DNA from: Mariannaea sp. PMI_226
Lineage: Eukaryota; Ascomycota; Sordariomycetes; Hypocreales; Nectriaceae
Reading direction: 5' to 3'
DNA: 64,000 nt
Assembly: GCA_024336345.1 (NCBI GenBank)
Contig: JANFOG010000001.1
Coordinates: forward strand, 496,001 to 560,000
This document shows positions 11,402-22,508 of this stretch, one piece after another. A program made the position numbers and the translations under genes. The notes under the pieces were generated by a model. That model was not told where the DNA came from. It was given only the letters and a program-made list of their open reading frames with translations, and did no database searches. How positions within the stretch are numbered: the stretch's first letter is position 1; each line of letters begins with the position of its first letter.

Positions 11402-14400
11402 ATGATGGCCTCGGGTTATGACAAGATACTACCTGCCGACCATGGCCATGGCGATCACACCCACGACTACGCGGCCGACCTGGCTCCTCCAGGTCCCCCA
11501 AACGATCCAAACTGGCACAGCGGTGGCAACGGTGGCAGTAGCGGCAACGGAACTCCCCCCGATAGCGGCTACCCCCAAAGACCGTCTGGTGGTTCTGCAC
11601 CATCAACCCCGAATCCCCCACCGGCTGGTTGGAACGAGGAGCAAGCTCTACGCAAGAGTGGTGAGCGAAACAGGTCGCGTGGGCGGAGCGGGAGATCCGC
11701 CAGCGGCCAGCAGAGAGTCTGTAACGCGTGTGGAGAGCCCTTGACGGGCCAGTTTGTTCGAGCTCTCGACGGTACTTTTCACCTTGACTGCTTCAAATGC
11801 CAGGTACGATATTGACGCCCGCTTCCTAATCATCATCTCCGACTCCCACCTTGTCAAGGCGAGCTAACCACCCCCCCCTTTTCTTCGCTCCAGGATTGTG
11901 GACAGATCGTGGCGTCCAAGTTCTTCCCTGCCGAAGACGCGAACGGTAAAGGGCAGTATCCCTTGTGCGAGACGGACTACTTCCGCAGACTCGGCCTGCT
12001 GTGTTACCAGTGCGGAGGCGCGCTTAGGGGATCTTACATCACAGCCCTCGAGCGCAAGTACCATGTCGACCATTTTACTTGCTCTCTATGTTCGACTGTT
12101 TTCGGCGCACAAGACAGCTATTATGAACACGACGGCAATGTCTACTGTCATTACCATTATTCCACTCAGTTCGCGCAGCGATGTAACGGTTGCCAAACTG
12201 CTATCCTGAAGCAGTTCGTCGAGATCTTTAGAAACGGCCAGAACCAGCACTGGCATCCCGAATGCTATATGATTCACAAGTTCTGGAATGTTAGATTAGC
12301 ACAGCCCAACGATACCCCACCGGCTCTCACAGGGTCGGATGACCCCGCGGGAAGGGATTTGATTCGAACGGAAGAGGAGCGTATGGAAGAGAAGGTCTTT
12401 CGAATATGGAGTGTTCTGTCTGCTTTTGAAGAGTCCTCTGCAGCCTGCATTTCTGATATGCTACTCCATGTGAGCAACGGTGCTTACATTGATGGTGTTT
12501 TGGTTGCCAAGCGCTTCATTTGGCATGTCGAGATGCTTTTCAAGTCGGCGGACCGGCTCGATGCTACAATGGTCCGGCTGAACGACAAAGGTATGCAATA
12601 ATTGTCTCAAACTCGGGACACCTTATGGGTGTGCTAACATGGGTGTAGGCATGTCCTACGGACGAGAGGCTAAGCTTCTTTGTAAGAAGATTGTTTCCTT
12701 CTTCTCTCTGCTATCAAAGACTCAGGATACGGGGGCTCGAAAGCTTGGTGTTACGCAAGAGCTCCTTTCCCTTGTTACTGGCCTCGCTCACTACCTCAAG
12801 CTTCTCATTAGAATATGTCTCCAAGGAGCCTTACGTCTAGAGCGTGAGGTCGATGCTTCTGAAGGCCTCTATCAATTCCTCGATGACCTGAACGACGTCG
12901 AATCTTTGAGAACCGACGAAAGCGTGCTACAAGTGACTGCCGGGGGCACACGACTTGCTGCGAATGACTCGGATCACTGTGCGCTGTGCAACCGATCTGT
13001 AGAAGACGAGTGTGCTAAGAATGGAGATTTGAGATGGCATTTGACTTGTGTCAAGTGCACAAGATGTAACCGGGACCTCGGCCGAGCATTGGAAGAGGGT
13101 CGCTACAATGCGTTCGACCGCAAGATTTATTGCTCCAACTGTGTCGTTACTAATACGGACCCCTCAATGGTACTGGAGCACGTCTCAAAACTGCAGCAAT
13201 ACGTCTTCCTGCTCCGAGTTGCCCTAGCTCGACTTCTGGATATTCTGAGGAGCAATGGTGCCTTGCCTCCGTCCGACGGTTCCAATGGCAATAGCCCGAC
13301 TGACGGATCCGGATCCCCAAACGACCTAAGGGGCCGCAACGACTCTCTTTCAAGGGGACGCGGCCCGGGAGAAACCAAGGACAATCGTCGAGAGTCGTCT
13401 TATGAGAACACTCTGAACGATGTGCGTAGGCTCCGAAGTACACGTCTCGACCGCCATTTGTCTTCGAGTGTGCGGCAAGCTCGTACCTCACGCGTAATGG
13501 ATGCTGATGGCCGTGGTCCAAGACCTGGCTCAGCCGGTGCCGATGGCGGTTCGGGACATGCTCATCAAGCATCTACTGATCTGATGTTTGGGCAAAACGA
13601 CGCTATAACGCTTGACGATATTCCCAGAATTGTTGCTGTGGAGCAATCTCGTGAGCAACAGCAGCAGCAACAGCAGCAACATCAACTCAACTCTGCTCAA
13701 CCTGATTCTCAGCGAGGTCCTAATGCCCCTGGATTTGGGCACTCCCACCAAAGAACACGCTCAAATGAGCGGGATCCAGGGTTCCCTTCCAGTGATGCCA
13801 TGCCGCGAAGTATTGGCAGAAAATTCTTTTCCGAACTGTCCGGTCTTGAGTACTTCAATGTTCGCCATCTGGCCGTCTTGACCATGCAGCCTATGGTTGA
13901 GCAGGAATTCAATCTTGATGAGTTGTTAGGCTTCATCGAATCGCGAAAGCAGGCGACATTCTGGAAGAACCTCGGAAAGGCGTTCAAGAATGACAAGAAC
14001 AAGAATGTCAAAAAGAAGGGTGTTTTCGGAGTTCCGCTAGATATCATTATCGAACGAGACGGCGCTGACTCTACTGACGGAGTCGGAGCTGTCGAGCTTC
14101 GGATCCCTGCAGTAGTTGATGATATTGTCTCATCGATGCGCAAGATGGACCTATCGGTCGAAGGCGTGTTCCGAAAGAATGGCAACATCAAGAAGCAGCA
14201 AAACATGGTGGAGAAGATCAATGCCGAAGGCTGCGATGTAGTAAACTTTATGGAACAGCCTGTCGTGCAGCTGGCCGCTCTCCTCAAGCGATACTTGCGA
14301 GATCTCCCGGACCCTCTAATGACCCATAAGCTGTATCGGTTGTGGATTGCGGCAGCCAAGATCCAAGAACCCGAGAAGCGCAAGGCTTGCCTGCACTTGA

Positions 14401-15180
14401 CGTGTTGTCTTCTACCGAAGAGTCATCGCGACTGTCTTGAGATCTTGTTTAGTTTCCTGAAATGGGCGGGTTCATTCCATCAACTCGACGAGGAGGTGGG
14501 GTCCAAGATGGATATTCGCAACCTTGCGACAGTTATTGCCCCAAATGTTCTTACGAATGCTTCCAAGACAATGGCTATGGATAGCGAGGCCATCTATGTC
14601 ATTGACGCAGTAGAAATTCTCATCACCCATATTGAGGAGATGTGCCAGGTACACACACCCATACATGCCCCTTTTCTTTTTTGTACCCTCAGTCTCAAAT
14701 CTAGCACGTATGGCTAACCTTTACCTCGTGTTCCAGGTGCCTGATGAGATCCTTGGCCTTCTAAATGACCCATACATCTTTAGCAATAGTGGCGATCTCT
14801 CAACCAAGGAGATCCTTAAGCGTTTCCAAGACCGCCGAGGACAAATCTCAATTACAGATGTCAATGAGGTCTACAACCGCAATGACAACACTTCTCGTCC
14901 ACCTGCTCGGCGAGTTGAGACTGATCCGGCTGTCTGGTCAGGGGAAGCAACGGTCCGAACCATCCAGGAACCCCCCGCTGTTCATTCGCATAACGGTCCT
15001 GGAACGCCTCCCAACAGATGGAGAGGCCGACCCGACATGGCCAACCCATCCCCTTACGGTAGCCAGTTTAACCAGTCGGACAGTCAACTCGATAATAGCG
15101 ATCATAACCAACGACGGGAGTGGCGTAATTCTGGCTGGGGTCGCCAAGGTGGTGGACTAGGTGTTTCTGGAAACTCATGA
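11402..15180 (+). CDS. lrg1: LIM-domain Rho GTPase-activating protein Lrg1 (about 1180 aa)
   Basis: Four exons: 11402-11803, 11894-12590, 12649-14648 and 14737-15180. All phases close. Residues 1-105 are disordered (Gly/Pro/Ser). LIM1 is at about 107-164 (C-N-A-C ... H-L-D-C-F-K-C), LIM2 at 171-223 (C-Y-Q-C ... H-V-D-H-F-T-C), and a half-LIM at about 231-265 (C-N-G-C ... HWHPEC). A full LIM is at about 477-535. A low-complexity linker with polyglutamine near 702 precedes the RhoGAP domain (about 826-1035). The RhoGAP carries the arginine-finger motif G-V-F-R-K-N-G (Arg875) and 'LPDPLMTHKLY'. LIM-LIM-LIM-RhoGAP order matches yeast and Neurospora Lrg1, which inactivates Rho1 and so restrains beta-glucan synthesis and polarised growth. 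A tandem second ATG at 11405 has the better Kozak context, a one-residue difference. Confidence 0.93.
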
Positions 15181-16622
15181 AGCTCTTTTTTTTTTACGAA
15201 TGGCTTTAAAAACAAAATTCAACGTGTTGGTCGGACCTGACAAGGCATGACCTTTTACCACATTGCCTCGTTTCCCCCCGGCCCCCTTTCCCCCTCTTTG
15301 CCTTCATTTCAGGAGGCATGAATTCTGGAGTAGAGTCACATGCATTGTCTACGGCGTTAATTTTCGCTTCTCCTCCCATCTATATGCTAGCCACCTCCTT
15401 ATCTGCAAGCGAGAACAAAAAAGCAGTTGGCAGAACTCGCTCCGCAATACTTTTTTTAACGCAACGACATGACAAACTTGGATGTTTCTTTTTTTTTATT
15501 CTTCTTCTTCTCTCTTTTCCTTTTGGGGCTAACTGCTTCGTTTTCTTTTACCACCCTTCTCTTCATCCCTCCATTTTTTATCCTCCTCCGTCGCCTCCAT
15601 GTACGACGTGCGAAATTTTGTGTCGTCTTTCGTCTTTCTCCCTCCCCCCCTCTTTTTCTTTTTTCTTTCCTACTCCGACTAAGTCCGGGAAAGGGAAGCA
15701 GGATTGTCAATGCCCTCCTTTCATGACGCATTTAACAACAACAAAAGAAGGAAAAGAGAGAGCTTAACGTGGTTGGTCGGTTGGGAGGGTGTTTTTTTAT
15801 ACCTAAGTTGGATGGAGTTGTGTCGAGAAATGTCATTTGTGGCTTCTTTTTATGGCTCTCCCCTTGCCATAGTGGCAGTGGCCGTAACTCATGTAAAAGG
15901 GAAAGGCTGGATGTGGAGGAAAAGAGGCACGCTTGATATGCGGCTGTCTATTATTTTCCCTCCCCTACGTCATTTTCTTTTGCTTTCTTTTTTATTTTAT
16001 TCTCTCTTGGCTTGTTTCCGTTCAGAGTAGTGGCGGTGTAGCGAAGGCCAAGGCAGTGAGCGGTTTGATGGGTGTCAGATGTGCCGTACTTATCATGTTG
16101 GTTTTTTTAAGGATGAGAAAGGGTTTGGTCAGGGATGGACAATGAGTGAGATCTGAGGCCGGAATAATCGGTTCTGTCCCCAATTGGAAACAGTATTCCA
16201 TATGTGTAACTCGCCAGGTTCTATGATGTGTCCGTGAAGGTTGAAGACCTGGATGGATAGGCAATGATCATCATTATATCACCCATAAGACATCCCGTCC
16301 AAAGTTTACAGGATGGCACACCCAAGTTCGAAAGATGGGTGCGCCCCCTATTTCAATTTTCAAGTGAGAGAGATTATCGATATTGTGTGCCTCTTCGTGC
16401 TGTTGCAAGAGAGCATATATAGGACGCTCGATATAGATTAAGTAATAAAAAGAGTCACATTTGAGCTCAATTATGAACACCCCGCTTTCAAGTGTAAATA
16501 CATATACAGACAGGTGACGGTGTTTAATCCCACCTCAAGTAGCAGCTTGATTTCAAAATGGAGAGACAGAGTTATACATTTTGCTCTTTGTTCTCTCATG
16601 ACTTTGCTTGGTTGGTAGCCTC
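15181..16622. other. Convergent 3' region between lrg1 and erg26
   Basis: About 1.4 kb between two convergent genes. It is T-rich on the plus strand with several poly-T runs (about 15186, 15488 and 15655). Frames across it are Phe/Ser/Leu-rich translations of T/C tracts, not proteins. It should hold both 3' UTRs; no clear terminator motif was recognised. Confidence 0.55.
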
Positions 16623-17805
16623 CTATTGCTGCTTCTCCTGCTCCAGGAACCATTTGACACTGCGATCAACACCCTCCTGCAGAGTCCATAGGGGAGTGTA
16701 GCGCAGAATGCGCTTGGCCTTGGAAATGTTGTAGTAACGGGTCATGGAGCTGTAGATGATGCCCTTGCGAGTGAGGGTGGGCGTTCGGCGGAGGAGGTGT
16801 GAGAACGTCTCACTAATGTATCCAAAGGTAATGCCGAGTTCGCGGTTCAGCGTCCAGACACCTTCCGTGCCGGCCGGGTTTCCAGCGGCACGCCAGACAG
16901 CGCGAGCAAAGTCCCAGAAGTACACGGGGGAGTCATTTGTGATTATGAAGGCTTCGCCGTCAACACGCTCGTGCTCAAGGGGTACGACATTCGAAGCGGC
17001 GGTGGCAAGGAGGAGCTGGGCGGCCAGTAGGTGGGCGTGGGCAATGTTGCCGACGTAAGTGAAGTCGAATAGGTTCTCGTTGGTACCGACTTGGATATTG
17101 GATTTGCCATTGCGGTATGCGCCCAGGAGACCAGGGAGTGCTTGGGCGTCGCCTTCGCCAAAGATGCCAGCGGGTCTAAGAGCACAAGTGAGAAGCTTCG
17201 AGGATTCTTGGCGGTTGGCTTTGAGGACAAGCTCTTCGGCAGCGGCCTATTGAAACCGGAATCATAACAGCGGTTAGTTTGTGGGAGATAATTACGAGGG
17301 AAAGGCGAGTAGCAAAGCAACCGGTTGGACTGACCTTGGTCTCAGAGTAGTATTCAGTCTGCTGTTTGCCACGGACCAGTGGCCATCTCTCGTCGGCATT
17401 GATCAAGTCGGAGACATTGTCGCTTATGACACTGGCGGAACTGGTGTAAACGAGGCCCTTGACGCCAGCCTTTTGGCAAGCATCAACGACACTCTGAGTA
17501 CCATCGACATTGACCTTTTTGAAGATCTGATGAGCAATCTTGGAGTCATTGGCGACGGGCGACGCGGTGTGAATGACGACATCAGGCTTGATATCCTTGA
17601 AGAGAGCAGTGAGCTTCTCATTGTCAGTGATGTCGCACTCGTGGTACTCGGCATTGGGGTTGCGATTGCGCTGGCAGCGAAGATCCACGCCTATGACGGC
17701 GGTGGTGGACCAGGACTCGAGCAGCTGGTTGACGATGTGGTGGCCAAGGAAGCCATTGCTGCCGATGACGAGGGCTTTGCCCAATGAGCCTCTTGATTGG
17801 GACAT
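16623..17805 (-). CDS. erg26: Sterol-4-alpha-carboxylate 3-dehydrogenase (decarboxylating), Erg26 (364 aa)
   Basis: Two exons on the minus strand, 17805-17335 and 17246-16623, with an 88 bp intron (GTCAGT donor, TAG acceptor) in phase 0. The N-terminal Rossmann motif is G-S-N-G-F-L-G (residues 15-21). The SDR catalytic pair is Y153-x3-K157, and the intron falls directly after Lys157. 'VNVDGTQSVVDAC' and 'FTYVGNIAHAHLLA' are typical of the 3-beta-hydroxysteroid dehydrogenase family. The length matches fungal Erg26 (about 350-370). The enzyme removes the C-4 carboxyl as CO2 during NAD(P)-dependent oxidation of the C-3 hydroxyl, in the Erg25-Erg26-Erg27 C-4 demethylation complex at the ER, an essential ergosterol step. 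The start ATG has A at -3. It is divergent from the gene at 18558. Another 3-beta-HSD-family member remains possible but less likely. Confidence 0.9.
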
Positions 17806-18557
17806 GTTGTGAGAGGAGAATGGGGTGAAGAGGTGAGGAGAGAGAGAGAGAGAAAGATGAAAGACGGGAGGGAGTGGTGGTTAGATGGCTAGAGGGGGGC
17901 CGAGAGGATCAATGTTGCGGTAGGTTAGACCATCTGTACCATTGGAGGGGACAGAACTTACCCGCTGCCCACTTGGCTTGATTAGTTGGCTCCAGGGGAC
18001 CCGGGGGTCTCTGCGATAGTGGGTCTATGGTGGTTAAAGAGCTGACAGAGCCTGTTCCCTCCGCCTCTTAAATAGGTAACCTAGGTACCTAAGCAAAGTA
18101 CCTAACCTGACATAGTGCAGCATGTCAAGGCACAGGCTCAGGGTATTTTTAGCCTTCCCGCTACAAGCAAAGGCCGCCACTTCATCCAGCAGCCGCCCGA
18201 GACAGTCTTGTGCCTGCCTTAAGAGAGCGTGAATTGCTTCACGAAAGCACTTTGCTTGTCTGCGAGGTCTCGGACCTGCAAACCTCACACATACAACCTT
18301 TCAACTCCAATCACACGGCCGCCTTCACAACGTCCTGTTCTCTGTTGCCTGTGCCACTCTCACCTTCACTCTCACCTCCCACCTTCACATCTGCCGCTGC
18401 CTCTCTCCGCCTCCGTTTTCACCACTTCTAACACATGACGATATTCCATGTAAACTCTGCTGAAGCCACATTCTCCTCGTCTTCGCCCTCTTCTCTCCGC
18501 CCATCATCATTGCTACTATGCTTCAATGCTTCCCTCTAAACTCCCATCGTCTGTGCC
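17806..18557. promoter_or_regulatory. Divergent promoter region between erg26 and the 464-aa orphan
   Basis: A 752 bp stretch separates two start codons on opposite strands, so it must contain both promoters. It is purine-rich near erg26 (GAGAGA run at about 17840) and pyrimidine-rich near 18558, as expected for leaders in each direction. It holds a perfect TAGGTACCTA palindrome at 18082-18091 among further TACCTA words. Confidence 0.6.
18082..18091. repeat. TAGGTACCTA palindrome in a divergent promoter
   Basis: A perfect 10-bp palindrome within a cluster of related words (AGGTAACCTA before it, GTACCTAACC after it). The same core recurs in other non-coding parts of the window. Confidence 0.6.
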
Positions 18558-19952
18558 ATGACCACCTTGCCCTCCCCTCCCACCGTTGAAATACTCGTTC
18601 ACATCACCGCGCCCAGTCGCGTCTCTGACGATGTCGTCTACCGCCAGCTTGCGCAGTCTTACCTGGACTTTCAGCCTGAATCATGCACCCAAATTCTCTT
18701 AGCAGAACCACTATCGACAGCTGGCCCTAGAGAAACGGAACAAAAGCAAACAGATGTGAAAAGGATCACGGCGCCAACTCGAGAGTTGGACTTGCCTATG
18801 GTCGCCCAATCGTTTGAACTTAAGTCGGTAGACGTAAGTTTTCGGAGTGTTCTTGATAACCGCGCTTCGCCACCTTTTCGATATGCAGCAGACCATGATG
18901 TGATCCAGTCGATCTCTCAAGAAACCAACGCTGTTGAGACCCAAACATCATCATCATCATGGCGTGCGCCGCCCAGCGAGATCAGCGACTCGCATCCCAT
19001 GCCAGACCAAACTCTGCTCCAAGTATCCCCCACACGAGTTTTGGAGCGGTATGTAGGACGCATGGGTTCACAGTGGACATCTCAAGACTCTTCTTTTCCA
19101 TCTTGTACACCCCAGAAACCACGAGCTCGGTCACCCCAACTCAACAAAGCGGATTCATCATCTTCTTTACTGGAGCCCGAAGCAGAAGAGCAGGAGTCGT
19201 TGGAGTTCCAACTTCCAGGATACATAAAGCTCAGCAAGACCATTCCGGTCACGCCTCAGGTACCAAAGGCAGCGGACGTGCCGCCATCCAGTGTCGACTC
19301 GATCCGCCTAGCCGTTGACGAATCGTTTCTAGACATCACCCATGTATCAAGCAGTGCGCCAAGTGAACACTCGAATCGCGCAGAATCAGAGCCACCGCCG
19401 AGTAAGCGGTCTAAAACAGCTCATCTAACCCATGGCGACCTGGTACGAAGCTCGAGTGACACGGGGCCTATTACACTGTCTAGTCATCCTCCATCGAGCA
19501 ACTCTATCGCTCTCGAACTCAGCAGCAGCCTCGAGATCCGCTCTCCTTCGCCTCCTGTAGGAGTTGTTCATCTCGAGCCAGCAGACTTCGTCACAGCAAA
19601 GATGGCCAAGCTAGCTATGAATCTACGGTCCCACTACCATCCGGATGCAAAAAGAGAGATTGATCCTTTCGAGCGGGGCTATTGGCTTCTTGACTGCTCT
19701 GCATGGACTGGCGAGGAACGCCTTAGCGCCTGGGTCACCCTCAACAACTACATGCGAGACGGACATGCTGGTTGGGGAACTTGGTGCCGGCGAGACAAGA
19801 GCCATGGCTGGCTACGACTCTACTGCTGGGGCCATGTCGCCAAACACATGTATCTATTTCTATACATTGCCAGTAAGCGGCGGGTGAAGAGTACAGGCGC
19901 TAAATGGTATGATGCGGATGGGGAGCTTGTGCTGAATATCGCTGCTTCATAA
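18558..19952 (+). CDS. Uncharacterised fungal protein with conserved C-terminal Trp-rich domain (464 aa)
   Basis: A single uninterrupted exon of 1395 bp with regular codon use; the start at 18558 has G at -3. Residues 1-335 are low-complexity and Ser/Pro/Glu-rich, probably disordered, with a basic patch 'PPPSKRSKTAHL' that could be a nuclear localisation signal (inference). From about residue 350 to the end lies a compact domain with many aromatics: 'RGYWLLDCSAWTGEERLSAW', then 'YMRDGHAGWGTWCRRD', 'WLRLYCWGHVAKHMYLFLYIAS' and a final 'GAKWYDADGELVLNI'. This C-terminal part looks strongly constrained but matches no domain I can name. There are no TM segments, signal peptide or catalytic motif. 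It shares a divergent promoter with erg26. Function unknown. Confidence 0.85.
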   Translation: MTTLPSPPTVEILVHITAPSRVSDDVVYRQLAQSYLDFQPESCTQILLAEPLSTAGPRETEQKQTDVKRITAPTRELDLPMVAQSFELKSVDVSFRSVLDNRASPPFRYAADHDVIQSISQETNAVETQTSSSSWRAPPSEISDSHPMPDQTLLQVSPTRVLERYVGRMGSQWTSQDSSFPSCTPQKPRARSPQLNKADSSSSLLEPEAEEQESLEFQLPGYIKLSKTIPVTPQVPKAADVPPSSVDSIRLAVDESFLDITHVSSSAPSEHSNRAESEPPPSKRSKTAHLTHGDLVRSSSDTGPITLSSHPPSSNSIALELSSSLEIRSPSPPVGVVHLEPADFVTAKMAKLAMNLRSHYHPDAKREIDPFERGYWLLDCSAWTGEERLSAWVTLNNYMRDGHAGWGTWCRRDKSHGWLRLYCWGHVAKHMYLFLYIASKRRVKSTGAKWYDADGELVLNIAAS

Positions 19953-20669
19953 CACGCGATCAGCTTTGCTCCTTTCTTTCTCGTTCTGTGGATAGCTTCT
20001 GCTGGCGTATCTCCAGTTGTTGTTTTTTTGTTGGTCCCATGGGGCTATGAAGTTATGATGGGAATCACTTTTCAATGCTTGGAACATGGTTAAAGCGAGG
20101 TGTTTAAATAGGATGGGCATTTGCGAATTCGTACTCTATAGAATATGAGATAAAGGACCAGTCGCAAATAGACATAAATATATCGCGCCTCACATTCACG
20201 TCAGTGTAGTCTCAAATGATGTGTATGCGAACCATTTCCTTGGAGTGATTGCCCTTGCGGTCCGTCGGTTCTATTTCTCTTGCGTGCAACATCCGTACCA
20301 TGGAGATTCAAGGTGTGCAGTGAGCAGCGATACCTATCCTGCCTGGATTATGAACAATAATACGTAGCAACCAAATATGACAAAAAGGGAATTCTCCTCA
20401 TTCATTAACCTGATCCTGGTTTTCATCGTACATTTCGCCACCAGCTCCTCTTCCTCTCTGAAGTAGGTACACAAGAGACCTGGTCCATATCTCGATTTTT
20501 TGAAGGTCATCTGTCGGCCATTCACGGTGAAAACCCACGAAATTTCCAGATACTCGAGGCTGGCTTCGCTCCATCGCTGAATCGGAAACCTGCAAAAATA
20601 AAAATAAAAATAAAAAATAAAAACAAACAAGAAAAAAGAGCCTTCTAAAGTTGGTCTAGGTCAGGTCGT
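19953..20669. other. Convergent 3' region between the orphan gene and the HMG gene
   Basis: About 0.7 kb without coding potential. It contains an A/T repeat of the AAAAAT type at about 20594-20623, 47 bp past the HMG gene's stop on its strand. It should hold both 3' UTRs. Confidence 0.55.
20594..20623. repeat. Short (AAAAAT)n low-complexity tract
   Basis: About five imperfect copies of a 6-bp A5T unit in the 3' flank of the HMG-box gene. On the transcribed strand it reads as T-rich, so it may sit in or just beyond that 3' UTR. Confidence 0.6.
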
Positions 20670-21761
20670 TTACGCATCACCTGCGGGCTTCTCAGCCGTG
20701 GTCTCTGCATTGGCCGCTGCCTTGGCCTTTGACCTGGCCCTGGAGGCGGCTCGAGCTTCGAGCCTTTGCTTCTTGAGAGCAGCCTCTTCAGCTTTGAGAG
20801 CGCTCTGAACTTTCCGGGCGGCAGTCTTGAGCTTTGCCATCTCAGCCGAGTACTCGGCACGCTCGTCATGCTGGATGTCCTGGTAGGATTGCTTCTCAGC
20901 GTCGCTGAGAGTCTTCCACTGCGCGCTGAGCTCCTTGATCTTCTTGGGGAGAGGAATCTCGCTGTCAAGGGTGTGAAACTTGGCCTTTATGAATTCGCTA
21001 TAGGCACCGCCAGCTGGCTTGGGCAGGCGGTCGTCCCGGATAGGCCGAATGACTTTACCAGTCTTGCGCGCTAGGCTACGGCGGGCCTTGTTGGCTACGT
21101 AGATATTCTCAACGGGGTAACTCTCGACCCAGGCCTTGTAGTTTGCTTCATTGGTCACACGGTTAGACTGGGCGGTCCTGCTGAGTTCCTGCAAGGGCAT
21201 TGTAAGCTTGTGTCCTGTCGCTAGTTTCCCAACTCAACATGGAATGGTAAGAGGAAGAATGAAAAAGCCTACCTCTCGCTCATACGAGCTCAGCGCCTTG
21301 AACTGGGTGGATAGTGCCCTCATTTTCGTACCCAGATCCTCCGCGCCAGCTTTTAGTTCCTGGGAGACATAGAGAGACCAGGCACCGTCGGGCAAGCAAG
21401 GAAGCTTGGTGAGGAGCGACCATTTCTTGAGCTGGCGAAGCTCTTCCTTCTCCTGGTTTTCTGGGCTCAGAGGCCTCGGCGCCTTCTTCTTCGGCTTGGG
21501 CTTAGGCTTGGGCTTGTGCTTCGCGGCCTTCTTCGTAGTAGTCTTCTTGCTTGTGGTCTTCTTCTTCTTCTTGGGGGTGGTTTTCGGGAAGATTTCCCTA
21601 GACTCGGCCAGGCGTGTCCACGAGGAGGCGGTGAAAGTGCGAACGGAGGCGGAGGCACATGCGACGCTGTGGACGCGGGGCGAGAGCAATTGAGGGGTGA
21701 GGAGGGCGAGGCGAGGGGTGACAAGGCGGCGGGCAGCAGCCCGGCCGACAGTTGACAGCAT
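20670..21761 (-). CDS. Mitochondrial HMG-box protein, Abf2/mtHMG-like (335 aa)
   Basis: Two exons on the minus strand, 21761-21273 and 21188-20670, with an 84 bp phase-0 intron (GTAGGC donor, CAG acceptor). The first ~45 residues are Arg/Ala/Ser/Leu-rich without acidic residues, typical of a mitochondrial presequence. A lysine/proline stretch follows (about 60-95, with repeated K-P pairs). A first, divergent HMG-like region (about 123-185, 'PDGAWSLYVSQ...ANYKAWVESY') precedes a clear HMG box (about 219-285, 'PKPAGGAYSEFIKAKF ... AQWKTLSDAEKQSYQ'). The C-terminal tail (285-335) is an Ala/Lys/Arg-rich helix. Tandem boxes after a presequence match Abf2/TFAM-type proteins that package mtDNA. It is divergent from pre4. 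A nuclear HMG protein is the alternative, made unlikely by the presequence. Confidence 0.85.
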
Positions 21762-22508
21762 TTTTTTTTTCCCTTGTAAATAGACTTGGAGCAACTTAGG
21801 AGCTCTAAGCTGTATCGAGCAATTGGCGGTAAATTTTTGAAGCAATTCGGCGATAATGCAAGGTGTCGAGAGTGGGAAATATTCGGCCTGACACCGGGAG
21901 TCGCGTGCCGTCGTATCAGAAAGAAGATCAAGGTGGTGACGGGCACTGGTGGTGTTGACGAAACCGGTTCACAGTGCGTGATCCTTCGTGGTCCGCTGTG
22001 GGAGCCATGAACAGCAGAGGTGATAAGCTATCGCCTGACCATATGTTCTCAGTACCTTATGCGCCACAGGCCGTAGGGTGCTGGCTCAGGTATACTATAC
22101 CGAAACTAGCTCACTTTAGCTCCCAGCAGCTCTACTTTCAGCTCCAAACCAATCATCACTGTGATGTCAGCTTACGTAACTGCCACTTTCCACCAAGGGT
22201 ACTGGTGAGTGCAGGTGCACGGCAGGCTGCCGTAGGACGCGACAGTGAACTGAGTTAACTAACCACCTGGACTCTGGCGCAACGAAGCTCCTCAACTTCG
22301 ACTTCGACTTCAACTTCCAACTCCATCATCGAGCCTCACAACAACACCCGTAGCAAGATCAACACAACACCAGCCCTCCCCCCGGTCGAGAGAAGCCCTT
22401 CAAAACTTCCATTGGGCTATCGTTTTTACTTTTCGAACCTCGCAGCCTCGGTCCTCGTTTAGTCTGCACCCTCCGCCGTTACACACACCCACATACATCT
22501 CAGAAACC
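21762..22508. promoter_or_regulatory. Divergent promoter between the HMG gene and pre4
   Basis: A 747 bp region between start codons on opposite strands. It includes a CCAAT box at 22149-22153 (plus orientation, about 355 bp before the pre4 ATG). From about 22270 the plus strand is C/A/T-rich with 'CTTCGACTTCGACTTCAACTTC'-type short repeats, as in fungal leaders. Both genes must be driven from here. Confidence 0.55.
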
